From assembly GCF_014230085.1 (NCBI RefSeq), contig NZ_JACHVB010000014.1:1-64000 (forward strand): a stretch of DNA of 64,000 nucleotides, in the 5' to 3' direction. Positions 25,611 through 34,542 of the stretch are shown here, in pieces. The translations under genes were made by a program, and so were the position numbers. The notes below the pieces were generated by a model that searched no databases, had not been told where the DNA came from, and worked only from the letters and a program-made list of their open reading frames with translations. The first letter of the stretch is position 1. Each line of letters begins with the position of its first letter. The DNA comes from Ruficoccus amylovorans (GTDB lineage Bacteria > Verrucomicrobiota > Verrucomicrobiia > Opitutales > Cerasicoccaceae).

Positions 25611-26231
25611 TTACTTGTCTTTGCTTTCGGGGCCGGTAATCGAGTCGCGAATGGTCGTGAGCAGCCCGTTCCAGAAGCCCTTTTTTTCCCGTTCCTCGGT
25701 GGGCTCTACCTCGATCCCCTGGTAGTGCTCCTTGATCTCCTGCAGGCTGTTGTAAACCTCGTAGCGTTCGATCTCGTTGCGCATGAAGATCGTTCGCAGC
25801 GGATAATCATAGTAGATGTTTTCATCTACCACGACAAGGTAGTTGTCGCGCGTGTCCTCCCCCAGGCATTTGAAGATGTACTTGGGCGGATAGATCACGG
25901 ATTCCTTTCCGCCGAGATGGGTCTGCTTGCTGGGGTGCTTGTACTTGACCGGGTCGATGATGAATTTCTCCATCAGGGCGAAGCGGCCGTTGCGCAGGTA
26001 CGCCGGGTCCGTGAAGTAGCGATAGGCGTAGTAGGCGCCGACGAAAATCGCGATGACAAGCAGGATACGGGCATAACCTATGATCGTCTCCTTGAATCGC
26101 CGACGGTCGCGCTCGATCTCGAATTTGGACCGGTGGCGTCGTGGAGAAGGCGGAGGGACGGGTGGCCTTGCGGGCGGCTGCTTATGGTTTTGCTCGTTGT
26201 TCTTACCAAACAGGGGAATCTTGTCGGGCAT
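25611..26231 (-). CDS. Single-pass membrane protein with proline-rich cytoplasmic N-terminus
   Basis: A 206-residue protein. The first 50 residues are proline- and arginine-rich (PPARPPVPPPSPRRHRSKFE), followed by one membrane span (IIGYARILLVIAIFVGAYYA, about 50-70) and an extracytoplasmic domain of about 130 residues without recognised family. It starts 2 bases after the end of the preceding membrane protein gene, so the two are one operon. The proline-rich tract could be a protein-interaction tail (inference). Confidence 0.6.
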   Translation of the reverse strand: MPDKIPLFGKNNEQNHKQPPARPPVPPPSPRRHRSKFEIERDRRRFKETIIGYARILLVIAIFVGAYYAYRYFTDPAYLRNGRFALMEKFIIDPVKYKHPSKQTHLGGKESVIYPPKYIFKCLGEDTRDNYLVVVDENIYYDYPLRTIFMRNEIERYEVYNSLQEIKEHYQGIEVEPTEEREKKGFWNGLLTTIRDSITGPESKDK

Positions 26232-26233
26232 CG

Positions 26234-27235
26234 TCAGTGCTCCTGGCTAAAGATGATTTCCTCGGGGGAGGTGTCGGGAGTCAGGTAAAGGTAGTAGCCA
26301 CCAAAGAGAATGCGGGCGACGGGGTAGCCCTCGCTCTCATAGGGGAAACTGGCGGTGTAGTAGGGGGTAGACGGGCTGGCCGTGGTGAACCATTCATCCA
26401 TCTGGTCGGCGTTGAGGGCGTTGAAGCTTCTCCATGCCTCCTGGCACTGCTGGTGGTTGGTTGCCAGCTCACTACCGCTATTCTGCGGAAATTGGTCCTG
26501 CGCGCCTTCGAGTGTGGGGAGAAAGTCCCGGTACTGTTGGAGCCAGGTCCGGTTGGCCATGCTCTGGGCACGGACCTGGGCGTCGGTGCTTTTCTGGTAA
26601 GGCTTGTGCAGTTCGATCCAGTTGAGCTCCGCGTTGAGCTTTTCGCGGATGAAGGGCAGCGAAGCCCCGAGGTTGAGCGGGTCGGCCTGCATCGTCAGCG
26701 AGTAGAAAGTGTCGTAGAGGTCCGGGCTCATCGAGTGGGTGTTCTGCTCGCCGTAGCGGGCGACGATGGTTTCGCGCGGGCCGCATTCGGATTGCCCGCC
26801 GATGGGTTTGCTGAAGTAAAGTTTCGGCGGGAATTTCGCGAGGATGTTGTTCCACTGCTGGGCCTGTTCGGCGGTGAGTCCGTTGTTTTGGAGGCGCTCC
26901 GAGGCGGCCATCAGGTCGTGAAAACATTCGCTCTGGCTCAGCATCAACCGATGGATACGGGCAGGCAGGCTGTTGACCGAAATGATCTCAATCGGGCCCT
27001 GACGGTAAATTTCCACCCGTTCGAGGACCATGGTCCCTTGCGAAGGGCCTTGCGCGACCGGGACTTCCGGCTCCAGCGGTTGACCAATCTGTAAGGGTGC
27101 GCTGATCGCCCCCTTGAGGTAGAAATACGCTCCCGCGACGATCGCCAGGACAACAATGCCCAGAAAGACGACGAGAAGGATTCCGGCTGTGCGAGCCCGC
27201 CGGAAACCGGCGGCGGATGGCGGGAGCGAACGCAT
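26234..27235 (-). CDS. Single-pass membrane protein, unknown
   Basis: A 333-residue protein with a basic N-terminus and one span (AGILLVVFLGIVVLAIVAGA, about 17-38), then a periplasmic domain of nearly 300 residues that is helical in the middle. Two cysteines and several Trp/Tyr-rich segments are present, but no catalytic signature. It is the first gene of a two-gene operon with the proline-rich membrane protein. Confidence 0.6.
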   Translation of the reverse strand: MRSLPPSAAGFRRARTAGILLVVFLGIVVLAIVAGAYFYLKGAISAPLQIGQPLEPEVPVAQGPSQGTMVLERVEIYRQGPIEIISVNSLPARIHRLMLSQSECFHDLMAASERLQNNGLTAEQAQQWNNILAKFPPKLYFSKPIGGQSECGPRETIVARYGEQNTHSMSPDLYDTFYSLTMQADPLNLGASLPFIREKLNAELNWIELHKPYQKSTDAQVRAQSMANRTWLQQYRDFLPTLEGAQDQFPQNSGSELATNHQQCQEAWRSFNALNADQMDEWFTTASPSTPYYTASFPYESEGYPVARILFGGYYLYLTPDTSPEEIIFSQEH

Positions 27236-27368
27236 AGTGTATTATTTCGTAAAGCCTACCGTGTTGGTCAATGATTCATTTTGGTTTTATGGATATTGTT
27301 TGTATTAGCGTCGCTAATCGTTACTTTTTGCCTTTTCGCAGACGGCTGGAATGGCGTATGAATAAACG

Positions 27369-28868
27369 ATGAGCACTTCTTCTGAAGGACCCGTGTTTGC
27401 CGATCCGCGTCGCCGGGCAACGGCCCTGCGAGAGCTGCGCAAGGCCATGACGGCGGGGGCTGTCGATACAGCTGATGAGGCCCGGCGAGTGGCTTCGCTG
27501 GATACCTGCCGGCTGGCTCATCTGCCCGAGGCGGTTATCCGTCCGGCCAACGACGAGGAAGTGGCTACCGTGCTGCGCCTGGCCAACCGCTACCGGGTCC
27601 CGGTCACGGCGCGTGGAGCCGGTTCGGCCACGACGGGGGCGGCGACTCCGATCCGCGGGGGCTGGGTGCTCGACTTGTCCGGCTGGGACGAGATTCGCAT
27701 CGATGCGGTCAGCGGCTACGCCCATGTCGGGGCCGGGGCCATCAACGCCAAAATCAACGAGGCGGCGGAAAAAAAGGGCTGGTTTTACCCGCCCGACCCA
27801 TCCTCGAAAGGGTACTCGACCATCGGCGGAAACATCGCCTGCAACGCAGGCGGGCTGCGCGCGGCCAAGTACGGCGTGACCCGCGACTACGTAGTGGCGC
27901 TGGAAGGCTTTCTGCCCACGGGCGAACCGGTGAAGTGGGGGCTGCCGCTGAAAAAATACGTTTCCGGTTTTAACCTGCGGGACCTGTGGATCGGCTCGGA
28001 GGGAATGCTCGGGGTTGTCACCCGGGCTACGCTCAAGCTCATTCCCGCTCCCGAGACGCGGGCGACTTTTCTGGCGGCTTACAAGGACGAGGCGGCGGCT
28101 CTGCGCACGGTGCGCGAGGTGCTCAAGGCCCGGCTGGTGCCTTCGATCCTGGAGTTTATCGACCGGCAGACGCTCGACTGTTTCCTGCGCAAGCATGAGA
28201 AGGCCGGAACGCTTGGCTCGCTGCCGTTCCGGGTGAAGGCTGGTGACCCGGCCCCGGCCATGCTGTTACTGGAAGTCGATGGCGACGCCGGACAGGTGCG
28301 ACGCCAGAAAACCGCCGTGCGCGAATTGCTTGGCGCGAAGGCGCTCTGGCTGCGCCAGGCGCGGGATGAGGAGGAGGCCGAGGCGCTCTGGCGCATCCGC
28401 CGGACCTGCTCGCAGGCCATGTTTCAGATGGGTGACACCAAGCTCAACGAGGATATCGTGGTGCCGCTGGAGTCTCAGCTTCCACTCCTCAAGTACACCC
28501 TCGAAGTGCGCAAAAAGACCGGACTGGCGACACCGACCTTCGGCCACGCCGCGGACGGGAATTTCCACGTGCATGTGATGTTCGACTGGGGCGATGCAGA
28601 CCAGCGCGAGCGAGCCAGGGAGTCCATCGAACTGATTATGCGCAAAGTGGTCGAACTGGGGGGCGCCATCACCGGCGAGCACGGGATCGGGCTGGCCAAG
28701 AGCCCCTTCCTCAGCCTCCAGCACACCGAGGCTGAAATCGGTGCCATGAAACGGATCAAGGACGCCCTCGACCCGAACGGGATTCTCAACCCCGGGAAGA
28801 TGTTCGAACCCTTCGACATGTGGCTCCAGCCCCGCGACCGGGCCTGGCGCTTCCCCTGGGACCATTGA
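27369..28868 (+). CDS. FAD-binding oxidase, GlcD-type (glycolate/D-lactate oxidase family)
   Basis: A 499-residue flavoprotein. The FAD_binding_4 (PP-loop) part is clear: AVIRPANDEEVATVLRLANR, VTARGAGSATTGAATPIRGG, FYPPDPSSKGYSTIGGNIAC and NAGGLRAAKYG. The C-terminal FAD-oxidase domain contains TPTFGHAADGNFHVHVMF and GGAITGEHGIGLAKSPF, which hold the conserved His residues. These enzymes oxidise 2-hydroxy acids such as glycolate or D-lactate. The companion glcE and glcF genes are absent here, so the precise substrate and electron acceptor are open. Confidence 0.9.
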   Translation: MSTSSEGPVFADPRRRATALRELRKAMTAGAVDTADEARRVASLDTCRLAHLPEAVIRPANDEEVATVLRLANRYRVPVTARGAGSATTGAATPIRGGWVLDLSGWDEIRIDAVSGYAHVGAGAINAKINEAAEKKGWFYPPDPSSKGYSTIGGNIACNAGGLRAAKYGVTRDYVVALEGFLPTGEPVKWGLPLKKYVSGFNLRDLWIGSEGMLGVVTRATLKLIPAPETRATFLAAYKDEAAALRTVREVLKARLVPSILEFIDRQTLDCFLRKHEKAGTLGSLPFRVKAGDPAPAMLLLEVDGDAGQVRRQKTAVRELLGAKALWLRQARDEEEAEALWRIRRTCSQAMFQMGDTKLNEDIVVPLESQLPLLKYTLEVRKKTGLATPTFGHAADGNFHVHVMFDWGDADQRERARESIELIMRKVVELGGAITGEHGIGLAKSPFLSLQHTEAEIGAMKRIKDALDPNGILNPGKMFEPFDMWLQPRDRAWRFPWDH

Positions 28869-28886
28869 GCTGGGAAGGCGTTTGGA

Positions 28887-29732
28887 TTACTTTCTGCTGA
28901 GAGTGAAGGTGTTGATCATTTCGTCAACCGCCTCGACCATGGCTTTGTGGTCAGCGGGACGGCTCCAGCCCTGAATGGAGTAGAGCATGTCGCCCGGCCC
29001 GAGCGTGGCCACATAGAGGAATTGCCAGCTCTCGGCGGCGGCAGGTGTTTGCGTCGGGGTGGAATTGTCGGTGGCGGTGTCCGAAGTGTTGGCGGTCGCC
29101 GGGGTAAAAGGATAATCGAAGCGCGCCGTCAGCCAGATCCATTTGCGCCCGAGGACGCTGCGCGTGTCCACCGAGACCTCGTCCGCCCCCTCGGTCATGG
29201 AACCGGCGGCCCAGGTCCCGAAGGCTGACAGGCTTCCCTGCCGCAAGGGCGCAAAGGTCACACCGCCCGGCCCGCGGTAGCAATCCGCCGTGAACACCAT
29301 GAACGGCGAGGGGGCGTGGGGGGCGGCTTCGTTTTTAGGGAACAGCAGGATGTCCTCACCGCCGGTGCTGTAGTAGGCGCGGTAATTGGGGCGGCGGTAG
29401 AGCAGCAGATCGGCCCGGAGCTTTTGTTCAAGCGCCTGTGTCTGGACCAGCCCGGCAAAGGCCGCCGCCTCCTCCGTCCGGAGCCACTCCGGGGTGTAGG
29501 CTACATGCGGGAGGTATTCGGGCAGGTGGATGGCTTTGTAGCCACGTGGAATGTCAACCGAGTAGGGCAGGGAGCCGCCTATCGCGTTGCTGATGGAGCT
29601 GTCGGTGATGGTGGCCGGTTCGGGTGTGAAGCAGCCGCTCCACACAGGCAGGCTGAGCAGGAGCCCGGCGGCGATGATACGCCCGGCGAAAGGACGAAAG
29701 CCGGTGATGCGGTCGGTGAGAGCGGACGGCAT
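28887..29732 (-). CDS. Putative lipoprotein, unknown
   Basis: A 281-residue protein with a signal segment ending in LLLSLPVWSGC, a plausible though imperfect lipobox with the Cys at about residue 34. The mature domain has no family I recognise; it contains a Thr-rich low-complexity stretch (NTSDTATDNSTPTQTPAAAE). It is convergent with the GlcD-type gene (18 bases between ends) and is probably anchored to the periplasmic face of a membrane. Confidence 0.6.
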   Translation of the reverse strand: MPSALTDRITGFRPFAGRIIAAGLLLSLPVWSGCFTPEPATITDSSISNAIGGSLPYSVDIPRGYKAIHLPEYLPHVAYTPEWLRTEEAAAFAGLVQTQALEQKLRADLLLYRRPNYRAYYSTGGEDILLFPKNEAAPHAPSPFMVFTADCYRGPGGVTFAPLRQGSLSAFGTWAAGSMTEGADEVSVDTRSVLGRKWIWLTARFDYPFTPATANTSDTATDNSTPTQTPAAAESWQFLYVATLGPGDMLYSIQGWSRPADHKAMVEAVDEMINTFTLSRK

Positions 29733-29914
29733 AAGCTGCTAAAAGAGCGTCCCCGTGGCAACCTGTCAGCGGTAAACTGCCGTTCTGGGGTTTTTAGGCC
29801 ATTTTAACAATGCAGCCTACCAGGCAGAGAAAGCATGCACGAAGCACACCAAGGCGTTCGTTACCGTTCTTGCGAAGGGACGAAGTTCCGTCTCAAAAGT
29901 TTTTTGGGGAGAGC

Positions 29915-29951
29915 GCGAGAGGGTGTTTTTTTTCAAAAAACACCCTCTCGC
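29915..29951. terminator. Strong bidirectional terminator downstream of leuA
   Basis: A long, near-perfect inverted repeat: GCGAGAGGGTGTTTTTT pairs with AAAAACACCCTCTCGC across a tiny loop. The GC stem base followed by A/T-rich arms gives a U-tract on either strand. It lies 27 bases past the leuA stop. Confidence 0.85.
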
Positions 29952-29978
29952 CTAACCCTCAAAGCTTCGCGGGCGGGT

Positions 29979-31685
29979 TTACGCCGGTTTGTGCTGGAGG
30001 CGGTTGAAGGCCGAGACGAGGGCCTTCAGGCCGGCGATCTCGATGGAGGTGTCGATCCCGCAGCCCCACAGCAGGCGTCCATTGTCCACGTCCTGGAGTT
30101 GGATGTAGGCCGCGCTGTTGGAGGCCGAGCCCTTGCCTACCGAGTGCGAGCGGTAGTCGGTCAGGCGGAAGTTTTTCCAGCCCTGATGCTCGATGGCATC
30201 GACGAAGGCGCTGATCGGGCCGTTGCCAGTGCCCTCGATCTGGAGTTCCTTACCCTCGTAAACGACCTGGGCGATGCAGCGGACCATGCCGGGTGTTTCC
30301 GTCTGGTGGAACAGCTCGTACTCGCCCAGGGACAGCGGCTTGGACAGGTTGACGAAGTGCGCCTCGAAGACCTCGCGGATTTCGTCGGCGTTGAGTTCCT
30401 TCTGCTGGCGGTCGGCTTCGTCGTTGACGATCTTGCCCACTTCCGGGTGCATGCTCTTGGGCAGCTCCAGGCCGTGCTCGGTGTCCATGATGTAGGCCAC
30501 GCCGCCCTTGCCGCTCTGGCTGTTGATACGGATGATGGCCTCGTAGGTGCGGCCCAGGTCCTCGGGGTCGATGGTCAGGTAGGGAACCTCCCAGACCGGG
30601 TCGGACTCGGCGGATTTTTTCCGGCGGTCCAGGCCCTTTTTGATCGCGTCCTGGTGGCTGCCGGAAAAGGCCGTGAAGACCAGCTCGCCGCCATAGGGGT
30701 GGCGCTCATGCACGCTCATGCGGGTGCAGCGTTCGTACACCTCGCAGATGTGCGGCAGGTTGGAAAAGTCCAGCCCGGTGTCGATGCCGTGGCTGTTCAT
30801 GTTCAGGGCGACATTGACGATGTCGAGGTTGCCGGTGCGCTCGCCGTTGCCGAAGAGCGTGCCCTCGACCCGGTCGGCCCCGGCCAGCAGGCCCAGCTCA
30901 GTGGCGGCCACGCCGGTGCCGCGGTCGTTGTGGGTGTGCAGGGAGATCCAGACCTTTTCGCGCCCCTTGACCGTGCGGCAGAAGTACTCGATCTGGTCGG
31001 CGTGGACGTTGGGCGTGGTCCACTCGACGGTCGCGGGCAGGTTCAGGATCATGCGGCGCTCGACGGTGGGCTTCCACACGTCCATGACGGCTTCGCAAAT
31101 CTCAATCGCGTAGTCGATTTCGGTGTCGTTAAAGCTTTCCGGCGAGTACTCCATGGTGATCTCGCTGCCTTCGGCCTCGGCCTCATCGGCCAACTGGCGC
31201 ACCAGTTGGGCTCCCTTGACGGCGATGGCCTTGATGTCGTCCTTGCTGGAGTCCGAAAAGGTGATCTTGCGCTGCAAGGGCGAGGTGGAGTTGTAGAGGT
31301 GCACGATGGCGCGCTTGACCCCTTTCAGCGCTTCGAAGGAGCGCCGGATCAGGTGTTCGCGGGCCTGGACCAGTATCTGCACCTGCACGTCGTCAGGGAT
31401 CTCGCCCTGCTCGACCAGACGGCGCAGGAAGTCGAACTCCGTCTGCGAGGCCGAAGGGAAGCCCACCTCGATCTGTTTGAAGCCGACCTGCACGAGCAGG
31501 CGGAACATCTCCAGTTTTTCCTCGATATTCATCGGGATGGCGAGGGCCTGGTTGCCGTCGCGTAAATCGACGCTGCACCAGATGGGTGCCTGTTCGATGA
31601 CGCGATCCGGCCATTGGCGGTCCTTCAGCGGGATGCTGAAGCGCCGGTGGAAGGGGACGTATTTACGAATACTGGAGGGTTTCAT
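29979..31685 (-). CDS. leuA: 2-isopropylmalate synthase
   Basis: A 568-residue enzyme that condenses acetyl-CoA with 2-oxoisovalerate, the first step of leucine synthesis. The start at 31685 (MKPSSIRKYVPFHRRF) is where homology to the long, LeuA type-2 form begins; an upstream in-frame Met is not needed. The HMGL-like TIM barrel has WCSVDLRDGNQALAIPM and the metal-binding SLHTHNDRGTGVAA, followed by LFGNGERTGNLD. The C-terminal LeuA_dimer domain, which binds leucine for feedback inhibition, spans about 440-560. Upstream there is a good promoter and a leucine-rich short leader frame, suggesting attenuation. Confidence 0.95.
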   Translation of the reverse strand: MKPSSIRKYVPFHRRFSIPLKDRQWPDRVIEQAPIWCSVDLRDGNQALAIPMNIEEKLEMFRLLVQVGFKQIEVGFPSASQTEFDFLRRLVEQGEIPDDVQVQILVQAREHLIRRSFEALKGVKRAIVHLYNSTSPLQRKITFSDSSKDDIKAIAVKGAQLVRQLADEAEAEGSEITMEYSPESFNDTEIDYAIEICEAVMDVWKPTVERRMILNLPATVEWTTPNVHADQIEYFCRTVKGREKVWISLHTHNDRGTGVAATELGLLAGADRVEGTLFGNGERTGNLDIVNVALNMNSHGIDTGLDFSNLPHICEVYERCTRMSVHERHPYGGELVFTAFSGSHQDAIKKGLDRRKKSAESDPVWEVPYLTIDPEDLGRTYEAIIRINSQSGKGGVAYIMDTEHGLELPKSMHPEVGKIVNDEADRQQKELNADEIREVFEAHFVNLSKPLSLGEYELFHQTETPGMVRCIAQVVYEGKELQIEGTGNGPISAFVDAIEHQGWKNFRLTDYRSHSVGKGSASNSAAYIQLQDVDNGRLLWGCGIDTSIEIAGLKALVSAFNRLQHKPA

Positions 31686-31854
31686 GGAAAACGGCGTGAA
31701 AAAGATTAACGCTAGATAAACCGGAAAAAGCACACAAGCGTGCAATGCGATGGGGACACAATGAGCCGTGGCGGCTGTTTGTTATCATGTGTCCGTCTGG
31801 CCGTCCAACGGCCGGGCCCCGCCCAGGGGGCATGTGTCATCCCGCAACTCCCCC

Positions 31855-31905
31855 TCAGGGGAGAAGCGCCAAACCAAGAAGGCGGCGGAATGCGTAAGCG
31901 TCCAT
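31855..31905 (-). promoter_or_regulatory. Candidate leuA leader peptide / attenuator
   Basis: A 16-codon frame, MDAYAFRRLLGLALLP, with 5 leucines of 16, lies between the leuA promoter and leuA. The last Leu-Pro-stop codons sit in the 5' arm of a hairpin (CTCCCC...GGGGAG, 31848-31863). Two more GC-rich stems follow (31816-31831 and 31799-31813). Ribosome stalling at leucine codons could choose between these stems. No clear U-tract follows, so the mechanism may not be simple termination. The predicted transcript start is only about 4 bases before the ATG. Confidence 0.5.
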
Positions 31906-31915
31906 GATGCGGGGA

Positions 31916-31944
31916 ACTATCAGCCTGGCGGGGGCGCTTGTCAA
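31916..31944 (-). promoter_or_regulatory. Sigma70-type promoter of leuA
   Basis: On the minus strand TTGACA (31939-31944) and GATAGT (31916-31921) are separated by exactly 17 bases. This is the best promoter match in the 339-base gap between leuA and coaC. No second strong promoter was seen for coaC. Confidence 0.65.
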
Positions 31945-32024
31945 GGCTTCGCTTTGGGCCTGTTCGGGGCCAAGGTGATATTTTTGCTGCCATCCCCACA
32001 GGAACCAACTAGAAGGACGTTATT

Positions 32025-32576
32025 ATGCCATTGGTAGGCAAAACCATTATTCTCGGAGTCACCGGCTCTATCGCTGCTTACAAGGCGGCGGACCTGGCCT
32101 CCCAGCTCACGCGCATGGGGGCGGAGGTCCACTGCGTGATGACACACTCGGCGGCGAAAATCGTTGGCCCGATCACGCTCCAGACTCTCTCGCGCAACCC
32201 GGTCGGTGTCGACCTGTGGCGCGAGGGCGAAGGCTGGCAGCCCGGCCACATCGAGCTGGCCGACAAGGCGGACCTGCTGCTGGTCGCCCCGGCCACGGCG
32301 AACACGATTGCCTGTTTCGCCCAGGGACTCGCGCCGGATTTACTTTGCTCGATCTACCTGGCGACACTGGCCCCGGTCATGATCGCCCCGGCCATGAACG
32401 GTAAAATGTTCCGTCACCCGGCCACCCAGTCCAACATCAAGCTCCTGCGCGAACGCGGCGCGACCTTCATCGAGCCTCAGGCCGGCGGCATGCTCGCCTG
32501 CGGCTACGAGGGCGAGGGCAAGCTCGCCCCGGTCGAGCAGATTATCGCCCGCGTGGTGGCGTTTTTCAGGGAGTAG
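32025..32576 (+). CDS. coaC: Phosphopantothenoylcysteine decarboxylase (stand-alone CoaC)
   Basis: A 183-residue flavoprotein of the HFCD family that decarboxylates 4'-phosphopantothenoylcysteine in coenzyme A synthesis. ILGVTGSIAAYKAADLASQL binds FMN, HIELADKADLLLVAPATANT carries the active-site His, and VMIAPAMNGKMFRHPATQSN is the PAMNxxM signature. GGMLACGYEGEGKLA is the substrate clamp with the conserved Cys. Most bacteria have a CoaBC fusion; here the protein ends after the CoaC half, so CoaB must be encoded elsewhere. The start follows a GAAGGACG ribosome-binding site. Confidence 0.9.
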   Translation: MPLVGKTIILGVTGSIAAYKAADLASQLTRMGAEVHCVMTHSAAKIVGPITLQTLSRNPVGVDLWREGEGWQPGHIELADKADLLLVAPATANTIACFAQGLAPDLLCSIYLATLAPVMIAPAMNGKMFRHPATQSNIKLLRERGATFIEPQAGGMLACGYEGEGKLAPVEQIIARVVAFFRE

Positions 32577-32618
32577 GCGGCGGGTGTTCTGTGTTTTCGC
32601 GTTATGGGTAATAGATAA

Positions 32619-32835
32619 TTAACCACAGAGGACACAGAGAGCACAGAGTTTTTAAGGGAGGTGCACCGGTCAGTTCTGTGCTTTGGAGGTTTTTTTGCGG
32701 CTACAGTATTTTTCAACTACGCGAAAAGGCATTTTCTTCCTTACTTCCCGATCTTCCTGTTAAAACTCCCAGATTTCAAAACGGGCGAGAAGTGCCATTT
32801 CCTTCTCTGTGCTCTCTGTGTCCTCTGTGGTTAAA
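32619..32835. repeat. Inverted pair of CACAGAGG-type dispersed repeats
   Basis: The 326-base gap between coaC and lpxI holds no gene. TTAACCACAGAGGACACAGA... begins at 32619, and its reverse complement (...TCTGTGTCCTCTGTGGTTAA) ends at 32835, about 155 bases apart. A transcript could fold into a long hairpin. Related copies lie near 36000, 45650, 45743, 47451 and 57883. Confidence 0.85.
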
Positions 32836-32902
32836 ATCAAAAAAAACAGCAGGAGCGCATCTTTCGATAACCCAGTTGTAGAACAGCTGTGGGTGTGCGT
32901 GA

Positions 32903-33760
32903 CTAGGCCCGGTAGCCGGTTAGCTGGATTTTTAACCGGCGGGCTTCTTCGAGGACGGCGGGCTTGTCGAGAATGATGGTGTTGTCGGCCTCGACGGCGG
33001 CGTGACGGATGTTGGCCGAGGCGAGGCTTTCCAGGGTTTTCAGGCCGAAGACCGGCACGTCGAAACGGTAATCCTGCGCGGGCTTGACGGTCTTGACAAA
33101 GAGCGGGTCGCGGGCCTCAAAGGTGCCTGCGCGGGCGAGCATCTGGTCCGTGCCCTCGAAGCCCTCAACCGCCAGCACCGTACCCCGGCTGACCACAACG
33201 CCCTGGCCGATGTCGAGCCGGGCGACCTCTTTGGCTATGCGGATGCCGTGGGCGAGGGTTTGCGGGTCGATCCGGTCCCGGCCACCGGTCATGACGCCCT
33301 CGTCGGCAAGTTGGTCTTCGAGAAAGGCGCGGGCGTCGAGTTGGCAGACGCCGATTTTCCCAATCTCCGCCGCCAGCGCCCCGAAGATCGACTCGGCGTT
33401 GCGCTCCTTGAGCGAGGCGAGGATGGCCACGGCTTTGAGGTCGGGGTGCAGCCCCTTGAAAAGGCGGCGCGGGGTGATCTGCCCGGCCATGACGGCGTAG
33501 CGTGCGCCGTGACGTTTGAGCGCCTTTAGCATGTGGCCGACCTGGCCGACCTTTATCATGGAGCGGTCGGCCTCGGGAAAGCTGTCGTAAAAATCGACCG
33601 AGGTCTCGCCGTGAAAGGCGACCAGACGCAGGGGAACTCCGGCGGCACGGGCTTTCTCAGCCAGGAGCACCGGGTAGCGCCCCTTGCCCGCGATGATGGC
33701 CAGCGGCTGGGCGGGGTCGAAGTCCGCCGGGAGAAAGGGGCTGGAGTTCGTGGTGCTCAA
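32903..33760 (-). CDS. lpxI: UDP-2,3-diacylglucosamine pyrophosphatase LpxI
   Basis: A 285-residue protein of the LpxI (formerly DUF1009) family, which makes lipid X in lipid A biosynthesis where LpxH is absent. Recognisable blocks are LAIIAGKGRYPVLLAEKARA at the N-terminus, then VMAGQITPRRLF, and in the C-terminal domain VVVSRGTVLAVEGFEGTDQM and VPVFGLKTLESL. The start is a TTG at 33760 overlapping the stop of the FecR-like gene (TTGA), so it is translationally coupled as the third gene of the leuS operon. Its presence implies a lipid-A-containing outer membrane. Confidence 0.92.
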   Translation of the reverse strand: MSTTNSSPFLPADFDPAQPLAIIAGKGRYPVLLAEKARAAGVPLRLVAFHGETSVDFYDSFPEADRSMIKVGQVGHMLKALKRHGARYAVMAGQITPRRLFKGLHPDLKAVAILASLKERNAESIFGALAAEIGKIGVCQLDARAFLEDQLADEGVMTGGRDRIDPQTLAHGIRIAKEVARLDIGQGVVVSRGTVLAVEGFEGTDQMLARAGTFEARDPLFVKTVKPAQDYRFDVPVFGLKTLESLASANIRHAAVEADNTIILDKPAVLEEARRLKIQLTGYRA

Positions 33761-34542
33761 TTGTGGATCATGAAATCGTTTTTGGCCGCGCTACGGGCGG
33801 AGGACTTGGGGATGCGGACCTGGGTCTCCCAGCCGTCGTCTTCGTCGGGGGAGAAGACCACCAGCCGGTAGTTGGTCTGCGCGGTCGCGATTTGGTCGCT
33901 GACGGCCTTGCGCTCGGTCGTATCGAGCGTGCGGAGCATGCCGGAGGTGGACAGGTTGCTGGTCTTGCCGAGGTCGAGCCACTGGCCGCTCTGGAGGACG
34001 AGCGGACGCCCGGAGTTGCGGCTCAGGCGCATGGTGCCGTCGAGCATGGCCACCTGCGGCGGGGCGCTGTCGAGTGAGACGATCATCGCGCTGACCCGGC
34101 CGCTGAGCGTGCCGGAGGGAAGCTCGATCGTCAGGCTGGAGGTGGCCCGCGGCTGGACCTGGGCCAGTGCGAAACCGCCGCGCTCCAGCTTGAGTTCGAT
34201 CTGCGAGCGGGCCATTTCCACGTTGTCGGTGGTGGCGGCGGAGCCATCCGGCAGGGCCTGCCTGAACTTGACCACGTTCAGTGTGGTGTCCGGTTCGAGC
34301 ACGAGGGCCATGCGGTTGGAAAAGACCAGGCAGGAGCGACCGCTGGGGCCGCTGACGATGGTCTGGCCCACCGGGTCGAAGGATTCGTGCTTGGACAGGT
34401 CGCGCCCGTCGGCGGTGAGACTGCCGGAGAGGCCCTTGACGAAGGCGATGCCCCCGCGTGTTTCGTCGGCCCGCAGACCCGCGCCGCAGAGCAGGGCGAG
34501 TCCGAGCAGGCAGAAAAAGCGGAGGGCGGGGCGGCGGCTCAT
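33757..34542 (-). CDS. FecR-like secreted protein
   Basis: A 261-residue protein with a signal peptide ([20 protein letters not shown] ... GLRAD). The mature region has the FecR-domain pattern: a lead-in ([20 protein letters not shown]), then a beta-rich series of short repeats ([32 protein letters not shown]). It is not a sigma-factor regulator by context: it sits between leuS and lpxI, overlapping leuS by ATGA and lpxI by TTGA. It is probably an envelope-associated protein of unknown role. Confidence 0.7.
   Translation of the reverse strand: MSRRPALRFFCLLGLALLCGAGLRADETRGGIAFVKGLSGSLTADGRDLSKHESFDPVGQTIVSGPSGRSCLVFSNRMALVLEPDTTLNVVKFRQALPDGSAATTDNVEMARSQIELKLERGGFALAQVQPRATSSLTIELPSGTLSGRVSAMIVSLDSAPPQVAMLDGTMRLSRNSGRPLVLQSGQWLDLGKTSNLSTSGMLRTLDTTERKAVSDQIATAQTNYRLVVFSPDEDDGWETQVRIPKSSARSAAKNDFMIHN

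Noticed and set aside
31799-31863. Classical rho-independent terminator in the leuA leader
   Set aside because: The stems are present but no U-tract follows them, so I call only a leader-peptide candidate and not a terminator.
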